Part shown: one piece after another, positions 51,065-62,372 of the stretch
Layout: each line of letters starts with the position of its first letter
Numbering within the stretch: the stretch's first letter is position 1
Assembly (NCBI RefSeq): GCF_902809865.1
Contig: NZ_CADDWH010000001.1
Coordinates: 682,001-746,000, forward strand
Direction of reading: 5' to 3'
Origin: Halobacillus sp. Marseille-Q1614
GTDB taxonomy: Bacteria; Bacillota; Bacilli; Bacillales; Halobacillaceae
Length of the DNA: 64,000 nucleotides
The notes under the pieces: model-generated
Databases searched by the model: none
What the model saw: the letters and a program-made list of their open reading frames with translations, nothing else
Told to the model about the DNA's origin: nothing
Made by a program: the position numbers and the translations under genes

Positions 51065-54000
51065 TTGTCTTTAACTCACTTGCAGGTACATAGTGGATAC
51101 AGTCTTATGAAAAGCACCATCCAGATTCCGTCTTTAGTTCAACAAGCAGAAAAGCTGGGTTTTTCTGCTTTAGCGTTAACGGACCATGAAGTGATGAGCG
51201 GGGCGGTGCTTTTTTATAAGGCTTGCCGGAATGCAGGAATTAAGCCGTTGATAGGGATGACGGCAGATTTAAACTTCAAGAGCGAATCATTCCCTGTTGT
51301 TCTACTGGCCAAAAACAACCAGGGCTATCAGTCTCTATTGTGTTTAAGTACGATGATTCAGACTCGAGAAGAAGCCCTGAGCCTGGAAGACGTGAAGGGG
51401 AAGGCAGCAGGGCTGATCGTCGTTGTCACTATAGGAGATACCTCGTGGGGGGCTTCTATAATAAATCATAACTTTGATCGCGTGGAAGAAGAATTTGGGG
51501 AATGGAGCAGTCATTTCGAACACTTATATATGGGTGTGAAAGATTACGGCCTGCATACTGAACGGCCAATGCATAAATCTCTGAAACTGTGGTGTGAAGA
51601 AAGAGAGATTCCCGCCGTTTATTTAAACGATGTTCGTTACTTGGAAAAAGGAGATGCAGAAGCGTATCACTGTCTGAGGTCGATGGATGAAGGCCGTGTT
51701 TTTCAAAATAATCATAACTTGGACAATCACCAGTACTTAAAATCGCAGAAAGAAATGAAGGAATACTTTCAGGAAGTCTGGCCGGAAGTATTACAGACGA
51801 ATGAAGAACTGACCGATTTATGTGATATATCTATACCGCTAGATACGCAGCTGCTCCCTGCTTATCCTCTGCCCGATGGAGTTCATGCTGATAAATATTT
51901 GAAAAATCTCTGCGAAACTCAGCTTTGCATCAAATATGGAGCTTCAAGGCCAGAAGCAAAGGAACGGCTGGCTCATGAATTACAGGTTATATCAAATATG
52001 GGATTCAGTGACTACTTTTTAATCGTCTGGGACTTTGTGGAACACGCAAGAAAGCAGGGGATTGAAGCAGGGCCTGGAAGAGGGTCTGCCGCAGGATCGA
52101 TTGTCAGCTATCTTTTAGGAATTACACAAGTAGACCCATTAGCCTACGGGTTATTATTTGAAAGGTTTTTAAACCCGGAACGGATTTCAATGCCTGATAT
52201 CGATATTGATTTTCCCGATGACCGCCGGGATGAAGTGATCGAATATGTAGCCGGCAAGTACGGAAAAAATCATGTGGCGCAAATATGTACGTTTGGCACC
52301 TTTGCAACTCGCAGTGTGCTGAGAGAAGTATTTAAAGCACTTGACGTAGAAACAGATGACGTCAACTTTATTCTGAACCATATTCCGTCTTCGGGCTCAC
52401 GGTCATTAAAAAAGGCGGTCCAGGAATCAGAGATGCTTAAAGACTATATCAGGTCATCGGAAAAGCTGAAAAAAGCCTTCCATATAGCCCATAAGCTCGA
52501 AGGTCTGCCAAGGCACGTCTCTACACATGCCGCGGGTGTCGTCATAAGTGAAAAGCCCCTTACCAACTATACCCCGCTAATGGAGGGACAGGAAAACATA
52601 CATCTCACTCAATTGGCAATGGGGGATATTGAGGCTGTCGGGCTGCTTAAAATGGATTTCTTAGGGCTTAGAAATTTAACGCTGCTTAGAAAGTTAAAAG
52701 AAAAGATCAATAATTATAAAGACAGCGGGTTTAATTTTGAGGCCCTGAGTCTCGATGATGCTCCAACACTCCAACTTCTGCGGCAGGGCCAGACTAACGG
52801 AATCTTTCAGCTTGAATCCCAAGGGATGAAAAACGTTTTAAAAAGACTAAAACCTACTCACTTTGAGGATATTGTCGCTGTTAATGCTCTCTATCGCCCG
52901 GGCCCTATGGAATATATTCCGGTCTATATTAATAGAAAGCATGGAAGAGAGCAAGTACAATATCCTCACCCGGACCTTGAACCCATCCTAAGCAAAACGT
53001 ATGGTGTGCTTATCTATCAGGAACAAATTATGCAGGTTGCCCAGAAAATCGGAGGGTACTCTTTAGGAGAGGCCGACTTATTGCGAAGGGCTGTCAGTAA
53101 AAAGCAGCAGAACGTATTTGAGAAACAGCGGAACCGCTTTATTGAGGGGGCCGAGAGCAAGGGGTACGACAGGGAAGTCGCTGTGGAAGTATTTGACTGG
53201 ATTGTCCGCTTTTCCAACTATGGGTTTAACCGGAGCCATGCAGTCGCATACAGTGTGATCTCTTACTATTTAGCCTTTGCCAAAGCCCATTACCCCGCTC
53301 TTTTTATCGCTGAATTAATTAATTCAACACTCGGAGATCATGAGAAGCTGGCTGCCTATATACGGGAAGCGCGGGAGTTCAGCGTTAAAGTAAAAAGCCC
53401 ATCTATCAACCAAAGTTATGCGTATGCGATTGATGAACAGGGAGCCATTCGGATTGGCCTTCTCTCGATAAAAGGAGTAGGATTTCAAGCAGTAAAGGAA
53501 ATCGTTGAAGAAAGGAAAAAAGGGCGATATAAGCATTTAAATGATTTTTGCCTTCGTCTTCCTTCCCAGCACATTACTCGCAGTGTCATTGAAGCACTGG
53601 TCATGGCAGGAGCTTTTGATGAACTGCAGCAGAACCGGGCAAGCCTTCTGGCAAGTGTGGATCAGGCTCTTGAACAGGGGGAGCTCTTTAAGGAGTTTCA
53701 GGACCAGCCTGGGTTATTCGATAACGATTTAAGCATGGATGAACCGGCCGAACGGATGGAGCCGTTTCCCGTTTTGAAGAAACTTGCGATGGAGAAAGAT
53801 GTGCTTGGGACTTACCTTTCCGAGCACCCGCTCGAAAACCATCGGAGACTGTTAATGGATAAAGGGTACGTGGATCTGAGAAGGAGCAAAGAAGCGAGCA
53901 AAGGAAAAGCTGTCAAAACGGCAGCCGTCGTAGAAAAAATAAAAGAAATCCGAACGAAACGCGGAGATCCAATGGCTTTTTTAACGATAAGCGATGAAAC

Positions 54001-54433
54001 GGAAGAAATGGAAGCTGTCTTATTTCCGGATGCTCACCGCGAAGCCAGGAAATGGCTGGGGGAGAAAATGCTGGTCCTCATCGAGGGTAAGGTGGAATCG
54101 AGAAATGGAAAGGTCCAGTGGATCATTAACAGCATAACGCCTTATGAGGAATTGAATAAAGAACCTAGAGTAAGAAAAAGATTATTTATTAAAGTCTCCC
54201 TTAAAGAAGAACAGAACTCAATTGATAGGCTTAGAAAAATTTCTTCCTATTTCCCGGGTAATATACCTGTAATAATTTTTATATCTGAAGACCGAAAAAC
54301 CTATCAGCTGGAGTCTTCTTATTCACTGTCTGCTTCAGAAAAGTGTCTGAATAAATTACATGAATTCTTTGGTGAGTCCTCCGTTGTCCTGCAGGCTTAT
54401 CACGAAAAGGATGCCGACTTCAAAAAATCTTAG
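51065..54433 (+). CDS. dnaE: DNA polymerase III alpha subunit DnaE
   Basis: A 1122-residue family C polymerase that in Bacillus extends primers on the lagging strand before hand-off to PolC. Order: PHP domain (about 1-270), palm with GPGRGSAAGS (about 340) and the metal aspartates in PDIDIDFPDD (377-386), the KKQQN/RNRF fingers region, tandem helix-hairpin-helix, and a C-terminal OB fold (about 955-1060). The TTG at 51065 gives MSLTHLQVHSGYSLM, the DnaE N-terminus; GTG 51056 overlaps the AAGAGGTG site. Confidence 0.96.
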   Translation: MSLTHLQVHSGYSLMKSTIQIPSLVQQAEKLGFSALALTDHEVMSGAVLFYKACRNAGIKPLIGMTADLNFKSESFPVVLLAKNNQGYQSLLCLSTMIQTREEALSLEDVKGKAAGLIVVVTIGDTSWGASIINHNFDRVEEEFGEWSSHFEHLYMGVKDYGLHTERPMHKSLKLWCEEREIPAVYLNDVRYLEKGDAEAYHCLRSMDEGRVFQNNHNLDNHQYLKSQKEMKEYFQEVWPEVLQTNEELTDLCDISIPLDTQLLPAYPLPDGVHADKYLKNLCETQLCIKYGASRPEAKERLAHELQVISNMGFSDYFLIVWDFVEHARKQGIEAGPGRGSAAGSIVSYLLGITQVDPLAYGLLFERFLNPERISMPDIDIDFPDDRRDEVIEYVAGKYGKNHVAQICTFGTFATRSVLREVFKALDVETDDVNFILNHIPSSGSRSLKKAVQESEMLKDYIRSSEKLKKAFHIAHKLEGLPRHVSTHAAGVVISEKPLTNYTPLMEGQENIHLTQLAMGDIEAVGLLKMDFLGLRNLTLLRKLKEKINNYKDSGFNFEALSLDDAPTLQLLRQGQTNGIFQLESQGMKNVLKRLKPTHFEDIVAVNALYRPGPMEYIPVYINRKHGREQVQYPHPDLEPILSKTYGVLIYQEQIMQVAQKIGGYSLGEADLLRRAVSKKQQNVFEKQRNRFIEGAESKGYDREVAVEVFDWIVRFSNYGFNRSHAVAYSVISYYLAFAKAHYPALFIAELINSTLGDHEKLAAYIREAREFSVKVKSPSINQSYAYAIDEQGAIRIGLLSIKGVGFQAVKEIVEERKKGRYKHLNDFCLRLPSQHITRSVIEALVMAGAFDELQQNRASLLASVDQALEQGELFKEFQDQPGLFDNDLSMDEPAERMEPFPVLKKLAMEKDVLGTYLSEHPLENHRRLLMDKGYVDLRRSKEASKGKAVKTAAVVEKIKEIRTKRGDPMAFLTISDETEEMEAVLFPDAHREARKWLGEKMLVLIEGKVESRNGKVQWIINSITPYEELNKEPRVRKRLFIKVSLKEEQNSIDRLRKISSYFPGNIPVIIFISEDRKTYQLESSYSLSASEKCLNKLHEFFGESSVVLQAYHEKDADFKKS

Positions 54434-54451
54434 TCCAGTTTTTTGATCTTC

Positions 54452-54479
54452 TTTACACATAGCATTCATCTGTTATAAT
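54452..54479 (+). promoter_or_regulatory. sigma-A promoter for the malic enzyme gene
   Basis: TTTACA (54452-54457), 16-base spacer, TATAAT (54474-54479). It lies 15 bases upstream of a palindromic operator-like sequence. Confidence 0.75.
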
Positions 54480-54493
54480 TAAGGAGTTAAATG

Positions 54494-54506
54494 GTGGTCT
54501 GACCAC
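54494..54506. promoter_or_regulatory. FadR/GntR-type operator TGGTCTGACCA in the ytsJ leader
   Basis: GTGGTCTGACCAC is a perfect 13-base palindrome, beginning about 8 bases after the inferred transcription start, a position suited to repression. The core TGGTCNGACCA is the half-site pattern of FadR-type GntR regulators, and such a regulator is encoded directly after ytsJ. Confidence 0.7.
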
Positions 54507-54547
54507 TAAAATCGGCCTATTCTAAAGTTTTAAAGGAGCGTGTATTT

Positions 54548-55786
54548 GTGTCAAACTTGCGTGATGAAGCACTTCATATCCACCGTGCCAATAAAGGAAA
54601 ATTAGAAACTGTATCCAAAGTCCCGGTAAGAAATGCGAGGGATTTAAGCTTAGCTTATTCTCCAGGAGTAGCAGAGCCTTGTAAAGAAATTTATGATCAT
54701 AAAGAAACGGTTTACGATTATACCATGAAAGGGAATATGGTAGCCGTTGTGAGTAATGGATCTGCTGTTTTAGGGCTTGGGAATATTGGAGCAGAAGCTT
54801 CACTTCCAGTAATGGAAGGTAAAGCGGCCTTATTTAAGAGCTTTGCCGGAGTGGATGCGTTTCCAATTTGTTTAAATACAAGCAGCATCGACGAAATTGT
54901 CCAGACAGTAAAATTGATGGAACCTACTTTTGGCGGTGTTAACCTAGAAGATATTGCAGCACCAAACTGCTTCATCATCGAAGATCGACTTAAGAAAGAA
55001 ACAAATATTCCTATATTTCATGATGATCAGCACGGCACAGCCATTGTTACAGTTGCTGGTCTAGTGAACGCTCTTAAAATTGCCGGAAAGTCCTTTTCTG
55101 AAATCAAAGTAGTTGCTAATGGTGCAGGGGCTGCTGGTATTGCGATTATTAAGCTGCTATATCATTTTGGCGTCCGCGACATTATTATGTGTGATTCCAA
55201 AGGTGCGATTTATGAAGGGCGCCCGACAGGAATGAACGATGTTAAAGATGAAGTCGCCAAGATTACGAATAAGTACAAGCAGTCTGGAAACCTGGAAGAA
55301 GTTATGGAAGGCGCCGATGTATTTATTGGTGTATCCGTAGGTGGAGCTCTTTCTAAAGAAATGGTTTCAAAAATGAACGATGATGCCATAATATTTGCAA
55401 TGGCTAACCCTGAACCTGAGATCATGCCGGAAGATGCAAAAGAAGCAGGTGCCCGTGTTATTGGTACAGGACGTTCGGATTTTCCAAATCAGGTAAATAA
55501 TGTCCTGGCTTTTCCTGGAATTTTCCGGGGAGCTCTTGATGTTCGGGCCACTCGAATCAATGAAAAAATGAAAATTGCTGCTGTAGAAGCAATAGCAGAG
55601 CTGGTCAGCGAAGAGGACCTAAATGAGGATTATGTGATCCCAGCACCTTTTGACGCAAGAGTTGCACCTGCTGTAGCGGCAAGTGTTGCCAAGGCTGCCA
55701 TGGAATCAGGAGTTGCCAGACACCATGTGGACCCTGAAGAGGTTGCAGAAAAAACAAGACAGCTCACATTAATCGACGAAGATTAG
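54548..55786 (+). CDS. ytsJ: malic enzyme, YtsJ type
   Basis: A 412-residue NAD(P)-dependent malic enzyme giving pyruvate, CO2 and reduced cofactor from malate. Motifs: SLAYSPGVAEPC (37-48), FHDDQHGTAIV (about 157-167), the nucleotide-binding GAGAAGIAI (about 196) and NPEPEI (about 284). By position after dnaE it is YtsJ, the NADP-preferring enzyme of B. subtilis that supports growth on malate. GTG start at 54548 after AAAGGAGCG. The palindrome upstream suggests control by the adjacent GntR protein. Confidence 0.95.
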   Translation: MSNLRDEALHIHRANKGKLETVSKVPVRNARDLSLAYSPGVAEPCKEIYDHKETVYDYTMKGNMVAVVSNGSAVLGLGNIGAEASLPVMEGKAALFKSFAGVDAFPICLNTSSIDEIVQTVKLMEPTFGGVNLEDIAAPNCFIIEDRLKKETNIPIFHDDQHGTAIVTVAGLVNALKIAGKSFSEIKVVANGAGAAGIAIIKLLYHFGVRDIIMCDSKGAIYEGRPTGMNDVKDEVAKITNKYKQSGNLEEVMEGADVFIGVSVGGALSKEMVSKMNDDAIIFAMANPEPEIMPEDAKEAGARVIGTGRSDFPNQVNNVLAFPGIFRGALDVRATRINEKMKIAAVEAIAELVSEEDLNEDYVIPAPFDARVAPAVAASVAKAAMESGVARHHVDPEEVAEKTRQLTLIDED

Positions 55787-55799
55787 AGGAGTGGACCTG

Positions 55800-55827
55800 G
55801 AGAAAAGCCGTTTAGGCTTTTCTCTTT
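55800..55827 (+). terminator. partial terminator between ytsJ and gntR-type gene
   Basis: Perfect 10-bp stem GAGAAAAGCC (55800-55809) / GGCTTTTCTC (55815-55824), but only a three-T tail; some readthrough into the regulator gene is likely. Confidence 0.65.
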
Positions 55828-55860
55828 CATGTTTGGATTGCTAGAAGGAGGCTCCATTAC

Positions 55861-56475
55861 TTGACCTATCCTTTTAAAGAAAAAGTATATCAAGGAGTTC
55901 TAGAGCAGATTAAAGCATATATAGACAGTGAAAAGCTTCAGCCTGGGGATAAGCTGCCGTCTGAACGAATGTTAAGTGAGCAGCTGCAGGTTGGCCGATC
56001 GTCTATTAGAGAAGCATTGCGTGCTCTTGAACTCTTAGGGTTAATAGAAACAAGGCGCGGGGAAGGCACCTTCATGAGAGCCTACCGCCCGTACCATATG
56101 GTTGAACTATTATCGAAATTTATTTTAAATGATACAAGGACGAGGGAAGAGCTTGTAACAGCTAAGGAAATGCTGGAAAAAGAAGTGCTGTTTCTCACAT
56201 CAGGTCAACTTTCCAAGAATCAATTAGAGGAAATGAGACAATTTATAGATGTAGATACACCAAGCCAATATCACGAACAATTATTTACTTATTTATTCGA
56301 CCGCTGCAATCATCCTTTATTATTATCGATGTGGCAATTGGTGTGTGGTTTCGCGTCTACCGTCCATGAGCTCGCTTATCCTGATGATTTGTACAGAAAA
56401 TTATATAAAGCCGTACAGCATGAAAGCAAAGATACCATTATCGCTATTTATGAAGATCGGGCATCTCTCAACTAA
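55861..56475 (+). CDS. GntR-family (FadR-like) transcriptional regulator
   Basis: A 204-residue regulator with an N-terminal winged helix (about 8-72: GDKLPSERMLSEQLQVGRSS and REALRALELLGLIE) and a helical C-terminal effector domain of FadR/FCD type, slightly short. The TTG start follows AAGGAGG. It sits between malic enzyme and acetyl-CoA carboxylase genes and probably controls them; a matching palindrome lies at the ytsJ promoter. The effector is unknown; an organic acid or acyl-CoA is plausible. Confidence 0.88.
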   Translation: MTYPFKEKVYQGVLEQIKAYIDSEKLQPGDKLPSERMLSEQLQVGRSSIREALRALELLGLIETRRGEGTFMRAYRPYHMVELLSKFILNDTRTREELVTAKEMLEKEVLFLTSGQLSKNQLEEMRQFIDVDTPSQYHEQLFTYLFDRCNHPLLLSMWQLVCGFASTVHELAYPDDLYRKLYKAVQHESKDTIIAIYEDRASLN

Positions 56476-56565
56476 TATTACAGCTTCGACACCCTTCGGC
56501 ATAAAATATAGCTTACTTTATATATGATGACCTAGTAGAGAGCCTTGTTTAAAGGAGGAATCACC

Positions 56566-57426
56566 TTGCTTAGAGACTTTTTCAGCAAGAAAAAACGCTA
56601 TGCTTCGATCCCTAGCAAAGAAGCAAAGCAGGATGTACCAGAAGGGCTGATGCAAAAATGCCCGAGCTGCCAAAAAATATTTTACAGAAAAGAATTATAT
56701 CGTAATATGAATGTCTGCCCTCATTGCGGTCATCACCATAAACTTACTGCATATGAGCGGATCGATTATCTCTTTGATGAGAATTCTTTTGAAGAGTGGG
56801 ACGAAAATATGATATCAGCGAACCCGCTTGACTTTCCTGACTACGAAGAAAAATTGGAGAAAGACCGTCAAAAGTCTGCTCTGAATGAAGCTGTTGTTAC
56901 CGGGAAGGCTTCCATCAATGGATTGAAAACGGCTGTAGCTGTTATGGATGCCCGATTTAGAATGGGAAGCATGGGGTCTGTAGTTGGCGAGAAAATTACG
57001 AACGCGGTGGAAAAAGCCAGAAAAGAAAACATCCCTTTTATTATTTTTACAGCTTCAGGCGGGGCAAGAATGCAGGAAGGTGTACTCAGCTTAATGCAAA
57101 TGGGTAAAACGTCCATCGCATTAAAACGTCTGAGCGAAAGCGGAGGACTGTTTATTTCTGTAATGACACACCCGACGACCGGAGGAGTTTCAGCCAGCTT
57201 TGCTTCTGTGGGTGATTATAATTTTGCTGAACCTGGAGCGCTCATCGGCTTTGCCGGGAGGCGCATTATTGAGCAGACAATTCGGGAGAAGTTACCAGAT
57301 GACTTCCAGACAGCGGAATTTCTGCTTCATCATGGACAGATCGACCGTGTTGTCCACCGCCATGATATGAAAGAGACATTGTCCACTGTATTAGATATCC
57401 ATCAGGAAAGGAGGGAAGTAGAATGA
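56566..57426 (+). CDS. accD: acetyl-CoA carboxylase carboxyltransferase beta subunit
   Basis: A 286-residue subunit of the carboxyltransferase that makes malonyl-CoA for fatty acid synthesis. A four-cysteine zinc ribbon is at C32, C35, C51 and C54; the crotonase-like core includes [12 protein letters not shown] and [10 protein letters not shown]. The TTG at 56566 sits 7 bases after AAAGGAGG; the TTG at 56545 overlaps that site. It overlaps accA by ATGA. Confidence 0.96.
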   Translation: MLRDFFSKKKRYASIPSKEAKQDVPEGLMQKCPSCQKIFYRKELYRNMNVCPHCGHHHKLTAYERIDYLFDENSFEEWDENMISANPLDFPDYEEKLEKDRQKSALNEAVVTGKASINGLKTAVAVMDARFRMGSMGSVVGEKITNAVEKARKENIPFIIFTASGGARMQEGVLSLMQMGKTSIALKRLSESGGLFISVMTHPTTGGVSASFASVGDYNFAEPGALIGFAGRRIIEQTIREKLPDDFQTAEFLLHHGQIDRVVHRHDMKETLSTVLDIHQERREVE

Positions 57427-58385
57427 AGCATGTACTCGATTTTGAAAAGCCGGTAATCGAGCTGCGGGAAAAAATTTCTGAGCTCAAGCGTTTAACCGCT
57501 GAAAGTGAAATGGATTTAAGTGAAGAAATCTCAACACTTGAAAAAAGGCTGGAAAAGCTCGAAACAGATGTTTATGACCGCATGAAACCATGGGACCGCG
57601 TCCAGATGGCCCGCCACCCGGAAAGACCGACAACTTTAGAATACATCGAGCATTTGTTTACAGATTTTCTGGAACTTCATGGGGATCGTCTTTACGGTGA
57701 TGATGAGGCGATTGTCTCAGGTATTGCCAAATTTAATGGAAAGCCTGTGACTGTAATCGGCCACCAGAGAGGTAAAGATACGAAAGAAAATATTAAGCGT
57801 AATTTTGGAATGCCGCATCCTGAAGGCTATCGGAAAGCCCTTCGTCTTATGAAGCAGGCGGATAAGTTTAACCGCCCAATAATTACATTTATAGATACAA
57901 AGGGGGCATATCCCGGCAAAGCTGCGGAAGAGCGCGGCCAGAGTGAAGCAATTGCCAGAAATTTGGTAGAGATGGCTGGTTTTTCTGTGCCGATCATATG
58001 TGTTGTCATTGGAGAAGGAGGAAGTGGCGGTGCCCTTGGACTGGGTATTGGCGACCGGATATTTATGCTGGAAAATTCTACTTACTCCGTTATTTCCCCA
58101 GAGGGAGCTGCAGCTCTGCTTTGGAAGGATTCTAACTTAGCACAGCGGGCTGCGGAAACGATGAAGATCACGGCAAAAGATTTGAAAGAACTGCGCGTCA
58201 TTGATGAAGTGATTGCTGAGATCCGTGGTGGAGCACACCGCAATATTGAAGAACAGGCACAAAGAATGAAAAAGCATATCGAGATTGCTTTGGACGAGCT
58301 TTTACAGAAGCCGAAAAACCAATTACTGGATGAGCGCTTTGAAAAATATAAAATGATTGGCGATTATCAACAACTTGATATATAA
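57423..58385 (+). CDS. accA: acetyl-CoA carboxylase carboxyltransferase alpha subunit
   Basis: A 320-residue subunit forming the carboxyltransferase with AccD. It starts with a coiled segment ([17 protein letters not shown]), and the core holds [19 protein letters not shown] and [12 protein letters not shown]. The ATG overlaps the accD stop, so the two are made in equal amounts. Order accD-accA-pfkA-pyk is as in B. subtilis. Confidence 0.97.
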   Translation: MKHVLDFEKPVIELREKISELKRLTAESEMDLSEEISTLEKRLEKLETDVYDRMKPWDRVQMARHPERPTTLEYIEHLFTDFLELHGDRLYGDDEAIVSGIAKFNGKPVTVIGHQRGKDTKENIKRNFGMPHPEGYRKALRLMKQADKFNRPIITFIDTKGAYPGKAAEERGQSEAIARNLVEMAGFSVPIICVVIGEGGSGGALGLGIGDRIFMLENSTYSVISPEGAAALLWKDSNLAQRAAETMKITAKDLKELRVIDEVIAEIRGGAHRNIEEQAQRMKKHIEIALDELLQKPKNQLLDERFEKYKMIGDYQQLDI

Positions 58386-58420
58386 TAGGACACGGATTTT
58401 AGAAAACGTCCTAGATTGGA

Positions 58421-58452
58421 AAAGTCGCACTTGCTTATATGTGCGGCTTTTG
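58421..58452 (+). terminator. terminator after accA
   Basis: Stem AAAGTCGCAC (58421-58430) / GTGCGGCTTT (58441-58450, with G-T pairs), short T tail. Confidence 0.6.
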
Positions 58453-58466
58453 TCATCTTATCCCAC

Positions 58467-58480
58467 TGTTTGCGCTTTCA
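58467..58480 (+). promoter_or_regulatory. weak cre-like sequence before pfkA
   Basis: TGTTTGCGCTTTCA matches the cre consensus at 12 of 14 positions (two mismatches in the left arm). It lies about 72 bases before pfkA. It may be chance. Confidence 0.3.
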
Positions 58481-58524
58481 TTGCTCGGGAAGTTTGATTC
58501 AGCCGGCAATTGGGCACACAGTAA

Positions 58525-59511
<987 letters not shown>

Positions 59512-59543
59512 TTGACAGGATTGGCTTTTGAGGAGGATAAAGA

Positions 59544-61307
59544 ATGATTAGAAAAACAAAAATCGTAAGTACGATAGGCCCGGCATCTGAGTCGACTGAA
59601 ATGCTGACAAAGCTTATTAATGCAGGTATGAACGTGGCCCGGCTTAATTTCTCGCATGGAGATTTTGAAGAGCACGGAGCACGTATTAAAAATATCCGTG
59701 AAGCAGCTTCTGCCACAGGCAAAACAGTGGCCATTCTGCTGGATACGAAAGGTCCTGAAATCAGAACAGGCCAGTTAAAAGATGGAGAAGCTTATTTGGA
59801 AAAAGGAAAAACTGTTTACGTTACGATGGATGAAATTGAAGGAGATGCGGAGCGCTTCTCTGTCACTTATCCCGGATTAATCAACGACGTACATCCTGGT
59901 TCCAAAATTCTTCTGGATGACGGACTTGTTGAGCTTGAGGTTGAAGAAATCGTGAAGGACCGCAATGAACTTAAAACAACTATTTTAAACAATGGCGTCC
60001 TTAAAAATAAAAAAGGTGTCAATGTGCCAAACGTTAGTGTGAACCTTCCGGGGATCACGGAAAAGGATGCGCGGGATATTGAGTTTGGAATCGAGCAGGA
60101 TGTTGACTTCATTGCTGCTTCATTTGTACGACGTGCTTCTGATGTACTTGAAATCAAAGAGCTTCTGGAAAAACACAATGCAGGACACATTCAAATCATT
60201 CCTAAGATTGAAAACCAGGAAGGTGTCGACAATATCGATGAAATCCTGGAAATCAGTGATGGACTTATGGTGGCCCGCGGTGATTTAGGTGTTGAAATTC
60301 CTCCAGAGGATGTGCCGTTAGTTCAAAAAGCATTGATCAAGAAGTGTAACCGTGCCGGCAAGCCAGTTATTACCGCTACACAAATGCTGGATTCCATGCA
60401 GCGCAATCCGAGACCTACTCGTGCGGAAGCTTCTGACGTAGCGAATGCTATCTTTGATGGTACAGATGCTATTATGCTTTCTGGGGAAACTGCTGCCGGG
60501 GATTATCCGGAAGAAGCTGTGCAGACGATGAGCAATATCGCAACGAAAACAGAGACAGGCTTAAATTATCAGGCGATTTTAAGCGAACGTTCCAAGCATA
60601 GTGATATGACGATTACGGATGCAATCAGCCAGTCTGTAACTCATACCGCTATTAACCTGCAGGTGAATGCTGTAATTACACCAACAGAAAGCGGCCATAC
60701 AGCCCGTATGATTTCCAAATATCGTCCGCAGGCACCAATTGTCGCGATTACGGCGAATGAACGTGTAAATCGCCTATTATCTCTCGTATGGGGAGTTTAC
60801 GCGGTGATGGGACCAAAATCCCATTCCACAGACGACATGCTTGATGTAGCTGTAGACAAAGGTCTTGCCTCAGGTGTAGTGACTCGCGGCGACCGTGTAA
60901 TTATCACGGGCGGAGTGCCTGTCGGTGAAAGTGGAAACACAAACCTTATGAAGGTACACGTTATTGGAGACGTACTTTTAAAAGGACAAGGAGTAGGACG
61001 CAAGACAGCTTACGGCCGCGCTGTAGTGGCTAAAGATGCTGAGGATGCTCTTCACCGTATAGAAGACGGCAGTATCCTTGTCACTTATGGTACAGACCGT
61101 GATATGATGCCGGCTATTGAGAAAGCAGGAGGCATTATTACTCAGGAGGGCGGATTAACTTCGCACGCGGCTGTAGTAGGGCTCAGCCTCGGGATTCCTG
61201 TTATCGTTGGCGTAGAAGATGCACTTAAATCCATTAAAGATGGTATGGATATTACGATGGACAGTACACGTGGAGATATTTACGAAGGACATGCGAGCGT
61301 TCTGTAG
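59544..61307 (+). CDS. pyk: pyruvate kinase with C-terminal PEP-utiliser domain
   Basis: A 587-residue enzyme converting PEP and ADP to pyruvate and ATP. The core (1-475) has [10 protein letters not shown], the active-site [13 protein letters not shown] and [10 protein letters not shown], and TQMLDSM. The extra domain (about 480-587) contains [11 protein letters not shown], a PEP-synthase-like phosphohistidine-domain motif, typical of Bacillus and Geobacillus pyruvate kinases. TTTGAGGAGG precedes the ATG. Confidence 0.97.
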   Translation: MIRKTKIVSTIGPASESTEMLTKLINAGMNVARLNFSHGDFEEHGARIKNIREAASATGKTVAILLDTKGPEIRTGQLKDGEAYLEKGKTVYVTMDEIEGDAERFSVTYPGLINDVHPGSKILLDDGLVELEVEEIVKDRNELKTTILNNGVLKNKKGVNVPNVSVNLPGITEKDARDIEFGIEQDVDFIAASFVRRASDVLEIKELLEKHNAGHIQIIPKIENQEGVDNIDEILEISDGLMVARGDLGVEIPPEDVPLVQKALIKKCNRAGKPVITATQMLDSMQRNPRPTRAEASDVANAIFDGTDAIMLSGETAAGDYPEEAVQTMSNIATKTETGLNYQAILSERSKHSDMTITDAISQSVTHTAINLQVNAVITPTESGHTARMISKYRPQAPIVAITANERVNRLLSLVWGVYAVMGPKSHSTDDMLDVAVDKGLASGVVTRGDRVIITGGVPVGESGNTNLMKVHVIGDVLLKGQGVGRKTAYGRAVVAKDAEDALHRIEDGSILVTYGTDRDMMPAIEKAGGIITQEGGLTSHAAVVGLSLGIPVIVGVEDALKSIKDGMDITMDSTRGDIYEGHASVL

Positions 61308-61317
61308 AAAAAATATA

Positions 61318-61352
61318 GACAGAGAGTGTGAAGGCTCTCTGTCTTTTTTTTA
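61318..61352 (+). terminator. terminator after pyk
   Basis: Perfect 9-bp stem GACAGAGAG (61318-61326) / CTCTCTGTC (61335-61343) followed by eight or more Ts. Confidence 0.92.
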
Positions 61353-61410
61353 GCCTGAAGGTCTTATTTCTTTTATAATAGAAGAAAAGACAGAGAAAGG
61401 AAGAATTCAT

Positions 61411-61803
61411 ATGTTCCGCTGGTTATTGCTGTTGATTTTAATTATGCCAGCTGTAGAAATAGGTATTCTCATATGGGCCGGAAATCTCGTAGGCCCATGG
61501 TGGGTTATTTTATTAATAATCGCAACCGGCGTTATCGGTGCCTGGCTCGCTAAGCAGCAGGGACTGGAGACGATCCGAAAAATCCAGGAGGCCGCATCAA
61601 GAGGTGAGGCTCCGGGTGATGCTCTGCTGGATGGGGCATGCATTTTAGTAGGAGGGGCCTTTCTGCTGACCCCGGGTTTTGTATCGGATACGATAGGGTT
61701 CGTTTTATTAATCCCTTCTACGCGCAGGCCGCTTAAAGGAAGCGTGCGAAAGCTGATTGTAAAATTAACAAACAAAAATACGATCACTATTTATCGCAGG
61801 TAA
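61411..61803 (+). CDS. fxsA: FxsA family membrane protein
   Basis: A 130-residue membrane protein with three to four hydrophobic helices and the FxsA features PAVEIGILIWAG and GAFLLTPGFVSDTIGF. In E. coli FxsA overproduction relieves phage F exclusion; its normal function is unknown. AGAAAGGAAG precedes the ATG. The position after pyk matches B. subtilis ytzA. Confidence 0.92.
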   Translation: MFRWLLLLILIMPAVEIGILIWAGNLVGPWWVILLIIATGVIGAWLAKQQGLETIRKIQEAASRGEAPGDALLDGACILVGGAFLLTPGFVSDTIGFVLLIPSTRRPLKGSVRKLIVKLTNKNTITIYRR

Positions 61804-61808
61804 TCTAA

Positions 61809-61862
61809 AAGAACTGGTACACAGTTCTTCAGGCTGTCGAGAAAGTCTCAACAGTTTTTTTC
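61809..61862 (+). terminator. double terminator after fxsA
   Basis: A first hairpin AGAACTG...CAGTTCT (about 61810-61828), then CTGTCGAGA (61834-61842) / TCTCAACAG (61846-61854, one mismatch) and seven Ts. The second stem is a relative of the one after motS. Confidence 0.8.
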
Positions 61863-61863
61863 T

Positions 61864-62060
61864 CATGGAGTTTCCTGTTAAAGCTAGTGTGGCAGGCAGG
61901 ATTCCATCGGCCATAAAAGGGGATGAATGGACCGGGAACCACCTCACTTTCCACGGGGAAGACGGCAAGCCTCCTCGGGCTTTTAAGCCCTGTGGAGTCT
62001 TGCCAGTCTTGCGTCTCCCGCAGGAGTCTCGGTGCTTCCCTTCCCATTACAAGAAAAAGG
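61864..62060 (-). repeat. intergenic repeat, ACTCCTGCGGGA family, minus orientation
   Basis: On the minus strand this reads CACCGAGACTCCTGCGGG, then AAGACTCCACAGGGC and a GCTTAAAAGCCC inverted repeat. It belongs with the repeats at 24.1, 25.7 and 35.1 kb. It occupies the first part of a 600-base gap between fxsA and ytvI. Open frames here are by-products of the repeat. Confidence 0.65.
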
Positions 62061-62106
62061 TGAATGGAATCCTCCTCATGCGAGAAGAGGAATCAGCTGA
62101 CCTTTC

Positions 62107-62360
62107 ACCCGGTACCCTGCATCCTTAAGAGTGTAGACCCCGGGAAGAGAGCTTATAGAACGGGAGAGAAAAACATATGAGGATAGAGGCGAAGGGAAAC
62201 GGTAAGACTCCTATGGGAGGAACGTACAAGGTGAGATCCCTAAAAGGCGAAGCCTTAAGGAAGCTCACCGTACGCCCATGGAAAGCGATCCGTTTCCCGA
62301 AGCCCTTCGCTGCATCTTATCCTTTGAAAGGAAGTTGGTCGTTTCAAAAGCACGAGGTTT
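62107..62360 (+). repeat. intergenic repeat, ACTCCTATGGGA variant, plus orientation
   Basis: Contains GGTAAGACTCCTATGGGAGG, then AAGGTGAGATCCC, AAGGCGAAGCCTTAAGG, GCTCACCGTACGCCC and GGAAAGCGATCCGTTTCC, the block order of the ACTCCTGCGGGA repeat class. It faces the previous copy head-on. No ribosome sites or convincing genes are present. Confidence 0.6.
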
Positions 62361-62372
62361 CTCTCTACAAGC

